Notes: a model not told the origin generated them from the sequence alone. DNA of 64,000 nucleotides from Segatella copri (GCF_002224675.1 NZ_NMPZ01000005.1:1-64000), one strand, 5' to 3'. Shown: positions 8,099-16,891, numbered from the stretch's first letter. Translations and numbers: made by a program.

Positions 8099-8214
8099 AA
8101 TTGAGGCGTTCTTTGCATATTGCAAAATACAGAAACGAGCAGAAGTCCGCTCGTTTCCATATTGTTACCTATATAATATAGGCAAACGCCCAACTTCTTG
8201 ATTTTCAATCAAAG
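8099..8214 (+). ncRNA. Candidate structured RNA: four-way junction with pseudoknot
   Basis: A nine-pair outer stem (8101-8110 with 8185-8193, one bulged A) encloses three perfect hairpins: 8112-8117/8121-8126, 8132-8140/8149-8157 and 8168-8173/8177-8182. The loop of the middle hairpin (AGAAGT, 8141-8146) is exactly complementary to ACTTCT at 8193-8198 just after the outer stem, which would form a pseudoknot. A further hairpin (8198-8203/8207-8212) follows. A TATCTTTG box lies eight bases upstream. No open frame of note covers it. It is not a tRNA, because the expected conserved loops are missing. It may be a known family that I cannot identify. Confidence 0.6.
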
Positions 8215-8295
8215 TCCAATTTAGAGCGAGTTAGGATTATTAACGGGATTCGGAATCTGGGGCTGCTGAAAATCGGGGCTTATCACATCCTGTTT

Positions 8296-8327
8296 TTTGG
8301 CGGTTACCTAAAAAAGCCGTACCTTTG
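8296..8327 (+). promoter_or_regulatory. Promoter of the HU-like gene
   Basis: TTTG at 8296-8299 and TACCTTTG at 8320-8327 are spaced by 20 bases, a textbook Bacteroidota -33/-7 pair. The start codon lies 46 bases downstream. Confidence 0.7.
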
Positions 8328-8373
8328 CATCGTCAAAAAATTAATTATTAACCCTTTAAAAAACTGATTGACT

Positions 8374-8955
8374 ATGGGACAAGGAACTAGTAAGTATCGT
8401 AAGATTATGCGTACCCCTCAGACGGGTGAGAACGCTGGTAAGAAGCTCTGGTATGCTACTGCCGTGAGCGACCGTGAGATGAGTTTCGAGGACTTCGTGA
8501 CTCATATCTCTGAGCACAACTCTCCATACAGCCGAGGCACCATCCACGGTGTGCTGATGGATACCCTCGACTGCCTGAAGCATCTGATTCTGGACGGCAA
8601 GAGCGTTCGTTTCTCCGACCTCGGATTGTTCTCTATCGGTATGACTTCGCGTGGCGAGGTGAGCAAGGAGAAGGTGACGGCGGCTAGCGTGCAGGGCGTG
8701 CATCTGATTGTGAGAAACACAAAATCTTGGAGCAACGCCGAGCTGAAGAAGCTCACCAAGATCGTGGCTTACGATGATTATACATCGGGAGCTGATGACG
8801 GCGGTGGAACGGAGAATACACCGGGCGGTGGTGATACTAGCCAGGGTGCTGGCGGGGATACCAACAAGGATAACGGCGGAACATCGCAGGGCGGCGGCGG
8901 TACCAGTCAGGGCACTGGCGGAACTGACGGCAGCGGCGACAACGTAAGTTTGTAA
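8374..8955 (+). CDS. HU-like DNA-binding protein with Gly-rich tail
   Basis: This 193-residue protein belongs to the Bacteroidota histone-like (HU/IHF-fold) family. Residues 1-130 carry the fold, with conserved GKKLWYATAVS, LDGKSVRFSDLGLFSIG and an arm-like stretch near residues 90-110. From about residue 138 the protein becomes a repetitive tail dominated by Gly, Asp, Ser, Thr and Gln, with GGTSQG-type units, which should be disordered. I chose the ATG at 8374 over the in-frame TTG at 8368. The smalltalk gene follows 138 bases downstream on the same strand. These two genes are commonly neighbours in Bacteroidales. DNA binding is known for the family, and the specific job is unknown. Confidence 0.85.
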   Translation: MGQGTSKYRKIMRTPQTGENAGKKLWYATAVSDREMSFEDFVTHISEHNSPYSRGTIHGVLMDTLDCLKHLILDGKSVRFSDLGLFSIGMTSRGEVSKEKVTAASVQGVHLIVRNTKSWSNAELKKLTKIVAYDDYTSGADDGGGTENTPGGGDTSQGAGGDTNKDNGGTSQGGGGTSQGTGGTDGSGDNVSL

Positions 8956-8967
8956 ATCTTGCCTGAT

Positions 8968-9046
8968 GCGGATTGCAAATCCGCAAAGCCCAAATAGGTT
9001 AGGACGTTTTTTAACGGCGGATTGCAAATCCGCCGAAACGCCTAAC
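8968..9046. repeat. Twin palindromes, second nested inside a longer stem
   Basis: GCGGATT-GCA-AATCCGC occurs at 8968-8984 and again, extended to a nine-pair stem, at 9015-9035. The second is enclosed by an 11-pair outer stem (8998-9009 with 9036-9046, one bulged A). The pair lies between the HU-like and smalltalk genes and could attenuate transcription or be a REP-like dispersed element. Confidence 0.65.
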
Positions 9047-9093
9047 GGAATTAATCAATAATCACTAATCATTAATCACTAAAAAAACTGCGT

Positions 9094-9189
9094 ATGAAGA
9101 AAGAAACCTGGAAAACTGTATTTCAGATAGTAATATCTATCTTAACCGCTATTGCCGCCTCTCTGGGCGTGACGAGCTGCATGTCGTAG
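9094..9189 (+). CDS. Smalltalk family small protein
   Basis: This 31-residue gene is below usual gene-finder size. It reads MKKETWKTVFQIVISILTAI and then a short tail ending TSCMS. That matches the Bacteroidota 'smalltalk' family: a charged N-terminus, one hydrophobic segment (about residues 9-24) and a near-terminal Cys. It should sit in the inner membrane or be a tiny lipoprotein. It follows the HU-like gene on the same strand, as is typical, and is followed by a strong terminator at 9231-9279. The function of the family is not known to me. Confidence 0.8.
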   Translation: MKKETWKTVFQIVISILTAIAASLGVTSCMS

Positions 9190-9230
9190 AACTGCACAAG
9201 AAATCTTAGATTTTTATCAATTACTTCTCA

Positions 9231-9279
9231 AAAAAAAGAGGGTGTGTCATAAGTTCATGACACATCCTCTTTTTTTTAT
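9231..9279. terminator. Bidirectional rho-independent terminator
   Basis: An A-run, a stem GAGGGTGTGTCAT / ATGACACATCCTC (one mismatch) and a T-run (from 9270) form a strong symmetrical terminator. It lies between the smalltalk gene and the convergent glnN gene and can serve both. Confidence 0.85.
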
Positions 9280-9380
9280 TTATTCCTTAATTCTTTATTT
9301 TTCTTCATCGGATTACGCTGAGTTATCGGAAGAGCATTCCTGCTGTACGGATTACGCACGGAATTGATACGGAATCAGCC

Positions 9381-11570
9381 TTAGCGGATGAACAGCAGCT
9401 CACGATACTTCGGCAAGGTCCAAAGCTCATCGGCTACGAGCAGCTCAAGCTTGTCGATCTGATAACGGATTTCCTCCATCTTCGGAGCTACCGTATCATG
9501 ATAGGCTACAGCCTTCTCACGCTCGCTCTCTATCTTGTTGGCTACCTTGCGGGCATCCACCAATGCCTCTACACCACGCTCTATCGACTCGGTGCGCTCG
9601 GCTATCTCACGGATGATCTTCACGTTGCGGGCGGTCAGCTTCTTGCCTTCCTCGCCACCGAAAATGTGGATCATACCCTCTACATTCTTTGCCAGACGGC
9701 TCTGATAGTGGGTAGCCACTGGGATGATGTGGTTCATGGTCAGGTCGCCCATCACACGAGCCTCAATCTGAATCTTCTTGGTATAGGTCTCCCACTTCAC
9801 CTCGTTGCGCGCCTTCAACTCGCTCTCGCTCATCACGTTGGTCTTGGCAAACATCTCGATGCTCTCCTTGTCCAGGTAACGGTCGAAGACTACCGGGCAG
9901 GATGCCTCGCAGTCCAATCCACGTTTCTGAGCCTCTTCCTTCCACTCGTCAGAATAGCCGTTACCGTCGAAGCGGATAGGCTTGCAGGTCTTGATGTCCT
10001 CGCGTACAATATCTATAATAGCCGATGTCTGATCCTCACCCTTTGCTATCAAGGCATCCACGCGAGCCTTGAAGTTCTCGAGCGCCTCAGCTACGGCTGC
10101 ATTCAATACGATGAGAGAAGATGCGCAGTTTGCCTCAGAACCTACGGCACGGAACTCGAAACGGTTGCCGGTGAAGGCGAATGGTGAGGTACGGTTGCGG
10201 TCGGTATTGTCGATCATCAGCTCCGGAATCTCAGGGATATCCAGCTCCATGCCCTTCTTGCCAGCCAGGGCGAAGAGTTCCTCCTTGTCAGCCTTCTCGA
10301 TATGGTCGAGCAGATCGGTGAGCTGCTTGCCCAGGAATGAGGAGATGATGGCTGGAGGTGCCTCGTTGGCTCCCAGACGGTGGGCATTGGTTGCACTCAT
10401 GATGGATGCCTTCAGCAGTCCGTTGTGCTTATATACACCCATCAGGGTCTCTACGATGAAGACCACGAAGCGGAGGTTATCCTCAGGAGTCTTGCCTGCC
10501 GCATGGAGCAGCACGCCGGTATCGGTGCAGAGACTCCAGTTGTTGTGCTTGCCCGAACCATTGACGCCAGCGAATGGCTTCTCGTGAAGGAGCACACGGA
10601 AACCGTGCTTGTGAGCCACACGCTTCATCAGACTCATCAGAAGCATGTTGTGATCTACTGCAAGATTGCACTCCTCATAGATAGGTGCCAGCTCAAACTG
10701 GTTAGGAGCCACCTCGTTATGGCGGGTCTTGCAAGGGATGCCGAGCTCGAGAGCCTGGATTTCAAGATCCTTCATGAAAGCCTGCACACGCTCTGGGATG
10801 GTTCCGAAATAATGGTCGTCCATCTGCTGGTTCTTAGCCGAATCGTGGCCCATCAGGGTGCGTCCGGTGAGCATCAGGTCTGGGCGAGCCGAATAGAGGC
10901 TCTCATCTACCAGGAAGTACTCCTGCTCCCATCCGAGATTGGTCTGCACCTTCTTTACCTGAGGGTAGAAGTAGTGGCACACCTCGGTAGCCGCCTCGCT
11001 CAGGGTATGGAGCGAGCGGAGCAATGGAGCCTTGTAGTCCAGCGCCTCACCTGTATAAGATATAAAGATGGTAGGGATACAAAGGGTATCGTCGATGATG
11101 AACACTGGCGATGTAGGATCCCATGCAGAATAGCCGCGAGCCTCGAAGGTGTTACGGATACCGCCGTTAGGGAAAGAGCTGGCATCCGGTTCCTGCTGCA
11201 CCAGCAGCTTGCCGGAGAACTCCTCTATCATACCACCCTTACCGTCGTGCTCCACGAAGGCATCGTGCTTCTCGGCAGTACCTTCTGTCAATGGCTGGAA
11301 CCAGTGAGTATAATGTGTTACCCCGTTTTCCTCAGCCCAGAGCTTCATGCCGGCAGCCACGGCATCCGCGATGGAACGGTCCAGACGATTACCGTTGTCT
11401 ATCACATCGATGAGCTTCTCGTACACATCAGATGGCAGATACTTGTACATCTTCTGGCGGTTGAATACATACTTGGCGAAGTACTCCGAAGGGCGCACCT
11501 TGGGAGTTTCCACCTCAACAGGTCTCTTTTTAAAGGCCTCGGCTACAACCTCAAATCTCAAATTAGCCAT
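9381..11570 (-). CDS. glnN: Type III glutamine synthetase
   Basis: The product makes glutamine from glutamate, ammonia and ATP in the cytoplasm. Its 729 residues match the large GSIII class typical of Bacteroidota, well above the roughly 470 residues of GSI. The N-terminal region has the GSIII-specific stretch VFNRQKMYKYLPSDVYEKL, the catalytic core includes VNGSGKHNNWSLCTDTG and GANEAPPAIIS, and RNRTSPFAFTGNRFEFRAVG provides substrate and nucleotide contacts. The start at 11570 lies 33 bases downstream of a TAACTTTG box on the same strand (11603-11610). It is monocistronic, with convergent neighbours on the downstream side. No truncation is seen. Confidence 0.96.
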   Translation of the reverse strand: MANLRFEVVAEAFKKRPVEVETPKVRPSEYFAKYVFNRQKMYKYLPSDVYEKLIDVIDNGNRLDRSIADAVAAGMKLWAEENGVTHYTHWFQPLTEGTAEKHDAFVEHDGKGGMIEEFSGKLLVQQEPDASSFPNGGIRNTFEARGYSAWDPTSPVFIIDDTLCIPTIFISYTGEALDYKAPLLRSLHTLSEAATEVCHYFYPQVKKVQTNLGWEQEYFLVDESLYSARPDLMLTGRTLMGHDSAKNQQMDDHYFGTIPERVQAFMKDLEIQALELGIPCKTRHNEVAPNQFELAPIYEECNLAVDHNMLLMSLMKRVAHKHGFRVLLHEKPFAGVNGSGKHNNWSLCTDTGVLLHAAGKTPEDNLRFVVFIVETLMGVYKHNGLLKASIMSATNAHRLGANEAPPAIISSFLGKQLTDLLDHIEKADKEELFALAGKKGMELDIPEIPELMIDNTDRNRTSPFAFTGNRFEFRAVGSEANCASSLIVLNAAVAEALENFKARVDALIAKGEDQTSAIIDIVREDIKTCKPIRFDGNGYSDEWKEEAQKRGLDCEASCPVVFDRYLDKESIEMFAKTNVMSESELKARNEVKWETYTKKIQIEARVMGDLTMNHIIPVATHYQSRLAKNVEGMIHIFGGEEGKKLTARNVKIIREIAERTESIERGVEALVDARKVANKIESEREKAVAYHDTVAPKMEEIRYQIDKLELLVADELWTLPKYRELLFIR

Positions 11571-11602
11571 TCTTCTTTTATTATTTTATAAGTTTGCGGG
11601 TG

Positions 11603-11610
11603 CAAAGTTA
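11603..11610 (-). promoter_or_regulatory. -7 box of glnN
   Basis: On the minus strand this reads TAACTTTG, matching TAnnTTTG, with the glnN start 33 bases downstream. Confidence 0.6.
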
Positions 11611-11680
11611 CGAAATAATTGGCTAACTGCTACCATTTTGCCCGTTTTTTTATGTATAATTCAAACTTTTCTTATTTTGA

Positions 11681-12484
11681 TTACAGGATTCTGCCCACAA
11701 TCTGCAACTTGAGCACAGGATAGAACTGGATTTTATCCACGATATCGGCGATGTCGCCGCCATCTTCACCCATCGAATCATTGTAAGCTTTCCTGACATC
11801 TACCTCCGAGCCGTTCTGATAGACCTTCAGCTTGCCCATATACTGGCAGCCGATTTCCCAGCGGAAACCCAGACGGTTCTTGGGAACCACTCTGCCGAAT
11901 CCCAGACCGAGATAAGGGCGGAAGGAATTGCAGCGCAGGTCGGCATTGATATCTCCATTCTTGTCGAACTTGATATTGTAATCCGAGAGTTCCGCACCAA
12001 CGTGTTTCAGAATATCATCTGAATATTCAGGATATTTACTGATAAACTGCGCCAGATCATCGCTGTGACCGCTCAACTTGGCAAGCTTGGCGCCGCCCAT
12101 AGCGAAGCCGGCAGCCACGAAGAACTTGCTGTTGCCGCCGAAAGGATAGATATTCGCCTTGGCATGAAAGGCTGTGCGGGAGAAATCTGCATCAATATCC
12201 ACCTCGGAATCAGGAATCCTCACCGACTGTCCCTGAACGATGATAGAGGCATCTGTCGTTATGTTCACCTTATCAGAAATCGAGAGAAACTTTGGCAGAA
12301 TATCCACGCCTGCCTCCAGCTCCACGAAATTGGAAACAGGAGCCGCCACACCTATGCTGATACCTTCGGTACCCACGCCTGCATTCAGACCCACATGATT
12401 GAATGCTGTTCTCTTGAACTGTGCAAAACCACTTGTTGTAAATACGAGGCACAAAATGGCCATCATCAAAATCTTTTTCATCAT
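11681..12484 (-). CDS. Outer-membrane beta-barrel-like protein
   Basis: This 267-residue protein has a signal peptide (MMKKILMMAILCLVF, cleavage after GFA near residue 24) and alternating hydrophobic beta-strands of an outer-membrane protein. Examples are HVGLNAGVGTEGISIGVA, AAGFAMGGA, RPYLGLGFGR and FRWEIGCQYMGK, with a typical barrel-like end (LQIVGRIL). An upstream in-frame start at 12511 exists, but the ATG at 12484 gives a cleaner signal peptide. It is the last gene of an apparent four-gene operon with a sensor kinase, a LytTR regulator and a MORN-like protein, 43 bases after the previous gene. No specific family was recognised. Confidence 0.7.
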   Translation of the reverse strand: MMKKILMMAILCLVFTTSGFAQFKRTAFNHVGLNAGVGTEGISIGVAAPVSNFVELEAGVDILPKFLSISDKVNITTDASIIVQGQSVRIPDSEVDIDADFSRTAFHAKANIYPFGGNSKFFVAAGFAMGGAKLAKLSGHSDDLAQFISKYPEYSDDILKHVGAELSDYNIKFDKNGDINADLRCNSFRPYLGLGFGRVVPKNRLGFRWEIGCQYMGKLKVYQNGSEVDVRKAYNDSMGEDGGDIADIVDKIQFYPVLKLQIVGRIL

Positions 12485-12527
12485 TTCCATTATTTTTTTA
12501 ATCGTTAGCATTCACATCTCACACACG

Positions 12528-13760
12528 TTATTTCTTCTTGCTAGCCTTCCACTCGAAGAGATAGTCGATGCCCTTGATCTTTACCTTGACGAAGAGATCA
12601 GCAGCCTTGCGGTCGGTGGTATAGAGATAGCCCGAAACCACTTCGCCCGGATGGATGGTGGTGCGCTCCAGATAGCCCAGGTCCTCAGGCATCTTGTCGG
12701 AATACTTCATACGGTTGCCGTCTTCCAGCTGCTGCATCCGGCAGATACGGGTCTGGAAATCCTTCAGCGTATTGGAGGTTCCGGCATCAAACACCTGTGC
12801 GCCCAGGTTGGCATTCACGTTGTTCTCGCGTTCGGTCTGCACTATCGCCTTGTTCTTTACCGCACGCTTAGCTACCTTCTTCTTGAACTTGAAGATTTTC
12901 TTGTCATACTCATCAGCGCCCACCAGTTCGAAATCCTTTCGCTTGCCGCCCTTCATATCGTAGATTTCAATCTGAGAAGGGTCGATATCCACATTGATCA
13001 TGCTCTTGTTGACGATGAAGACGCCGATTTCGCGGTAATCGCCGATGTTCTCATCCACCATCGAATTGCTCACGCCCACGATGAGTCCGTTCTTGTTGTA
13101 ATAAGGCCATGCCACACCGTTCTTATACTCTGTGAGGATTTCATCAGGCGAAGGGGTTTCCAGGATAGGCTGGTGGTCGGTAAGCGAATACTTGGAGTAG
13201 TTGCCGTCGGCATCCACCACCACATAAAAGCCTTCAGGGATATCATTCTTGTAGGGAGTAAGGGTGCATACCCTGCCGTTCTCCGTGAAAGAGGCTCCTA
13301 CCCCCATCTTCTTGCCCTGGTTCATGAAGAAATGCTCCTTCACGTTGCCGTTATTATAATAAGAGGTATATTCGCCCGAGAGCAGCCCTGCCAGATAGGT
13401 CTTCTTCTGCTCTACCTGTCCATCCTTGAAATAGGTGGTAAAGGTGCCGGCAAACTGGCTTTTGGTATCATCCTTCTTGTCGAGGACCACAAAGCTGCCT
13501 TCGCCCTGCAGTTCGCCGCTCATATAGTAGGTGCGGAACTCCTTGGCTGCCGTAGAATCAGCCGGATAGAGTGCCAGGCGATAATAGTTGGCGAAAGCCT
13601 TGTTAGGGGTTACCTTCCAGCTCTTGTTGTAATAGAGGGTGTCCAGCCGGTCTTGCGGAACGGGAGGAGTTTCTGGCACGATTTTCTCCTGCGCCAGGGC
13701 TGTCTGTCCTCCGAAGAGGGCAATCATCATGATGATGACCGAATACTTATTTTTCATCAT
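12528..13760 (-). CDS. Exported protein with MORN-like repeats
   Basis: This 410-residue protein has a signal peptide (MMKNKYSVIIMMIALFGGQT, cleavage after ALAQ near residue 24). It has MORN-variant repeats such as EFRTYYMSGELQGEGSFVV and GTFTTYFKDGQVEQKKTYL, followed by SGEYTSYYNNGNVKEHF. The C-terminal ~200 residues are unrecognised and contain a basic stretch (KFKKKVAKRAVKNKA). It probably acts in the periplasm or outer membrane. It begins 13 bases after the LytTR gene in the same operon, so its expression should follow that system. The function is unknown. Confidence 0.75.
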   Translation of the reverse strand: MMKNKYSVIIMMIALFGGQTALAQEKIVPETPPVPQDRLDTLYYNKSWKVTPNKAFANYYRLALYPADSTAAKEFRTYYMSGELQGEGSFVVLDKKDDTKSQFAGTFTTYFKDGQVEQKKTYLAGLLSGEYTSYYNNGNVKEHFFMNQGKKMGVGASFTENGRVCTLTPYKNDIPEGFYVVVDADGNYSKYSLTDHQPILETPSPDEILTEYKNGVAWPYYNKNGLIVGVSNSMVDENIGDYREIGVFIVNKSMINVDIDPSQIEIYDMKGGKRKDFELVGADEYDKKIFKFKKKVAKRAVKNKAIVQTERENNVNANLGAQVFDAGTSNTLKDFQTRICRMQQLEDGNRMKYSDKMPEDLGYLERTTIHPGEVVSGYLYTTDRKAADLFVKVKIKGIDYLFEWKASKKK

Positions 13761-13773
13761 AATTATTATGTTT

Positions 13774-14571
13774 TTAAATACTTAAGAATCTATCTATCAG
13801 TTTCTTTCTATAGAGTCTGCCCACCTTTACATAGTCGATTTCATCGAAAGGGGGATAGAAATGGCACACATTGTCAACCACCTCGATAAGGTAATTGATG
13901 TTGACGATGAACTTCTGGTTTACCTGCATAAAATGAGGGGCGAGCGCAAGCAGGTCGGTGCTCTTCACGCTGCGTTTCAGCCTGATAGGCTTTCTGTTAT
14001 CCGCCACCACCACCTCCCAGCATCTCACTTCGTGATTATACTGGAAGAGGCAGACATTCTCCTTATCCACCAGCCTGAAATCCACGGAGTTGGTATAGAA
14101 GAGCAGCTTGCCGTTAGCAACGGGTGCATTCTTCACGCCAGCCCCTACCACTCTCTCAGCCTCTTTGTCTGCTTCTTTCTCAGCCACAAGCTCTTTTCCT
14201 GCCTCTTTTTCAGCCTCTTTCTCCAGTCGTCTGACGATGGTATCCAGCTCCTGGGGATTGATAGGCTTGAGCAGCACATCGAATGCCTGCTTGCGGAAGG
14301 CAGTCAGAATATATTCATCGTATGCCGTGTACATCACCACCTGGCAGCGGCGGTGCACGAATCCCGACAGCTTATCCAGGAAATCCAAGCCATTCACATC
14401 GGGCAGCTGGACATCCAGGAAGAGCACATCGGGCTGGTACCTATTTACCATCGCCAGGCCGTCAAGCCCACAGAGCGCGCATCCCAGCACCTCCATATCG
14501 TATTTCGTTTCCAGCAAATCAGCCAAAGCCTTGCCTGAAGATTTATCGTCGTCTATGATTACAACTTTCAT
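13774..14571 (-). CDS. LytTR family response regulator
   Basis: This 265-residue regulator has an N-terminal receiver domain, with acidic residues in VVIIDDD and the phosphoacceptor Asp near residue 53 in LFLDVQLPDVNG. A charged alanine/glutamate-rich linker (about 120-150, EAEKEAGKELVAEKEADKE) follows. The C-terminal LytTR DNA-binding domain has KPIRLKRSVKSTDL and QVNQKFIVNINYL. I chose the ATG at 14571 because it starts the receiver domain. The frame is open 36 bases further. It follows the sensor kinase by 42 bases and precedes the MORN-like gene by 13. The unusually charged linker is notable. Confidence 0.92.
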   Translation of the reverse strand: MKVVIIDDDKSSGKALADLLETKYDMEVLGCALCGLDGLAMVNRYQPDVLFLDVQLPDVNGLDFLDKLSGFVHRRCQVVMYTAYDEYILTAFRKQAFDVLLKPINPQELDTIVRRLEKEAEKEAGKELVAEKEADKEAERVVGAGVKNAPVANGKLLFYTNSVDFRLVDKENVCLFQYNHEVRCWEVVVADNRKPIRLKRSVKSTDLLALAPHFMQVNQKFIVNINYLIEVVDNVCHFYPPFDEIDYVKVGRLYRKKLIDRFLSI

Positions 14572-14613
14572 ACACCTTATTATATTATTTATATTCAAGT
14601 TTCGCAAGTCCTG

Positions 14614-16647
14614 CTACATCACGAAGCCATCGGGTATGCATACCTGCGCCAGGCATCCTGCCACGCTGCCGTCTTCTGCCTTCCGATTCTGCAGCGAGAA
14701 GGTCATCTTGTGGCGATTATGCTCGTTCACCACTGCCAGGGTCTGGGTGATGATGCCCAGTCCGGTACGCTTCTTCCCCTTCTGGCGGATATCGAATCCC
14801 CTGCCGTTATCCAGCACGGAAACCACGGTATAGCCCGGCTGCTTTCTACCAACCTTTACCTGCAAGATCTTCCTTCCCTCCCAGCCTCTCAGTCCGTGAA
14901 CCAGGGCATTCTCTACGAGAATCTGGACAAACATCGACGGAATATACGTATTCTCCACATCCACTTCGGGATCTATCTGCAGCGAGAAATCGAAATCATC
15001 GCCCATCAGCGGAGTTTCCACCGCCAGATACTGCTTCACGAAACCGATCTCTGCGGCCAGAGATACCTTCGACTGGCAGGACAGGTCGAGGTTGCTGCGT
15101 ATCAACCGGGCAAGCCCCATCAGCTCGTCGGCTTCCGCCGTACCGGCATGCAGGATCTTGTTGTTGAGGACATTGAACACGAAATGAGGGGAGATTCGGT
15201 TTCTTGCCCCTTCCAGCTTCAACTGCAGTACGCGATGTCTGCTCTCTTCGAGCCGCTTGCCGGATCGCATGCTCTTGATGACGAAGAACATACACAGCAG
15301 CAGAATCAGCAGCACTACAGCCAGGGCGATGAATCGGGTCTGGTTCAGCTGTGCCGTCTTGTGCTCAAGCACCAGGTCGTGGTGCAGTTTCAGCGTATCC
15401 TGGGTAAAGCGGTCCATGATTTCAGAAGCTCTCATCTTGATTCTGTTGTGCTCCAGCGAATCATTCTTCAGCATATCCCTGCGAAGATTCTCGAATGCCA
15501 TGCGGTAATCGCCCTTGGCGAGGTAATATCGCTGCAGATACTGATTGCGGATCTGGCGCAGGTTGAAGGCTACGAGATTGCTGAGATCCTCGCCGAACTG
15601 CTGCCTCTCGCTGTTCAGAATGCGGGTAACAGCCGCCATATCTCCCTTCTTCACCTCCTGACCGATATGAATCGTATTACAGTAATATACCGCCTCCCGA
15701 TCGTGGTTGGCCACCATGAAAGGCTCACTCTCGGCAAGATATTTCTCCGACTGGGCAATGCTGTCCAGATTGAGATACACATCTGCCATATTCAGCTTGC
15801 AGAGATACATGTCGAAGCAGTCGCCCTTCTTGTGCTTCTCCAGCAACTGCTTCAGCTGCAGGAATTTGCGGAGCGACTGGGCATAATCTTTCTTATAATA
15901 GTAGTAGTTGCCGTAATTGTTCAGATAATACGCCTGCATAGCCAGCGACATCTGCGGGAGATGGTCTTCCGTCTGCTGATAGCACTGGAGCGATGCATCG
16001 AAATCATTGAGTTTCAGGTAGATGGTAGCCAGACCCACATAGAGGGAGACATTCTCCTCCTTAGGCAACTGGAGGGAATCTACCAGAAAGAGCGCACGGC
16101 GATACCAGGAGGCAGCCTGCGGCAACTGATTCTTGAAGAGATAGGCATCACCCAGGTTGGCACAGATGCTAGGCGCCTGATGCTGCACATCGCTACGCAT
16201 GGAATAGGCATAGGCAGACTGGTAGAGCGAAACCACCTCGTCTGCCTTGCGATGAAAATTATGATAGTTGATGCCCTGGCAGTTGTAGGTATAGGCAAGA
16301 AGTCCGTTGCGGCGCGGAGTATCAGGCTGACGGAGGGCGAAGCGCAGGGTGCGGTCCACATAGCCTACCGTAGAATCGGGCGTTGCCGACTGGCAGAACC
16401 ATCTTCCCTTCCTGGCATAATACTCATAAAACGTGAGGCTGTCTTTCGCCAGCTTCATACCTTTTTCTATTTCCGTCTTAGCCTGCGGCGACTGCGCATT
16501 GAGGAGTTCATCGAGCTGATGCAGTTTTTCGATACGCAGGTTATCAGCAGTTTCCTCTGCCGATTTCCGGCAGGAAGCCAGGATCATCAGCAGAGGCAAG
16601 AGAGGCAGGAGAACCTGCCAGAGGCAAAACTTATCATTTTTCATCAT
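14614..16647 (-). CDS. LytS-type sensor histidine kinase with TPR sensor region
   Basis: This 677-residue membrane kinase begins with a lipoprotein-like signal (LASC near residue 27). Helical TPR-like repeats cover about residues 40-400, for example ANLGDAYLFKNQLPQAASWY and YVGLATIYLKLNDFDASLQC. One membrane segment (FIALAVVLLILLLCMFFVI, about 440-458) follows. The cytoplasmic kinase domain carries the phosphoacceptor His in NRISPHFVFN (about residue 487), LVENALVHGL and the ATP-binding DNGRGFD. This is the LytS/His_kinase class that pairs with LytTR regulators, and one is encoded 42 bases downstream. The TPR part may sense cell-envelope state. A Cys in a lipobox position on a membrane-spanning protein is unusual. 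Confidence 0.9.
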   Translation of the reverse strand: MMKNDKFCLWQVLLPLLPLLMILASCRKSAEETADNLRIEKLHQLDELLNAQSPQAKTEIEKGMKLAKDSLTFYEYYARKGRWFCQSATPDSTVGYVDRTLRFALRQPDTPRRNGLLAYTYNCQGINYHNFHRKADEVVSLYQSAYAYSMRSDVQHQAPSICANLGDAYLFKNQLPQAASWYRRALFLVDSLQLPKEENVSLYVGLATIYLKLNDFDASLQCYQQTEDHLPQMSLAMQAYYLNNYGNYYYYKKDYAQSLRKFLQLKQLLEKHKKGDCFDMYLCKLNMADVYLNLDSIAQSEKYLAESEPFMVANHDREAVYYCNTIHIGQEVKKGDMAAVTRILNSERQQFGEDLSNLVAFNLRQIRNQYLQRYYLAKGDYRMAFENLRRDMLKNDSLEHNRIKMRASEIMDRFTQDTLKLHHDLVLEHKTAQLNQTRFIALAVVLLILLLCMFFVIKSMRSGKRLEESRHRVLQLKLEGARNRISPHFVFNVLNNKILHAGTAEADELMGLARLIRSNLDLSCQSKVSLAAEIGFVKQYLAVETPLMGDDFDFSLQIDPEVDVENTYIPSMFVQILVENALVHGLRGWEGRKILQVKVGRKQPGYTVVSVLDNGRGFDIRQKGKKRTGLGIITQTLAVVNEHNRHKMTFSLQNRKAEDGSVAGCLAQVCIPDGFVM

Positions 16648-16694
16648 TTCTATTATTTTCTACAGGGAGGGAGTGTCATCAGTCACAGTCAATA

Positions 16695-16850
16695 CGCCCT
16701 GAAGGGGCAGAAGCTCCATACTCCACACGCCCTGAAAGGGCAGAAGCTCCATACTCCACACGCCCTGAAAGGGCAGAAGCTCCATACTCCACACGCCCTG
16801 AAAGGGCAGAAGCTCCATACTCCACACGCCCTGAAAGGGCAGAAGCTCCT
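16695..16850. repeat. Five tandem copies of a 33-bp repeat
   Basis: Units begin at 16695, 16728, 16761, 16794 and 16827 (the last partial), each starting CGCCCTGAAAGGGCAGAAGC. The first has one change. The copies are nearly identical with no unique spacers. Each contains the small palindrome GCCCTgaaAGGGC. The 450-base gap 16648-17098 holds only this array and the inverted repeat that follows. Related sequence recurs near 33378 and 62047. Confidence 0.85.
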
Positions 16851-16891
16851 AGCCCAGGGCAACACCCTGGGTTAAGATGGACGCAAGCCTG

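Noticed and set aside
8099..8214. tRNA gene
   Set aside because: The cloverleaf lacks a seven-base anticodon loop, the T-loop sequence and a suitable acceptor end.
12399..13889. 496-codon plus-strand open frame
   Set aside because: It lies opposite the MORN-like gene and has no recognisable domain or start context; it is a by-product of codon use on the other strand.
16695..16850. Possible CRISPR array
   Set aside because: The copies abut with no unique spacers and no cas genes are present.
14710..16875. 721-codon plus-strand open frame across the LytS kinase gene
   Set aside because: It is antisense to a gene with clear kinase motifs, and its right end is just the 33-bp repeat read through. 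It has no recognisable domain.
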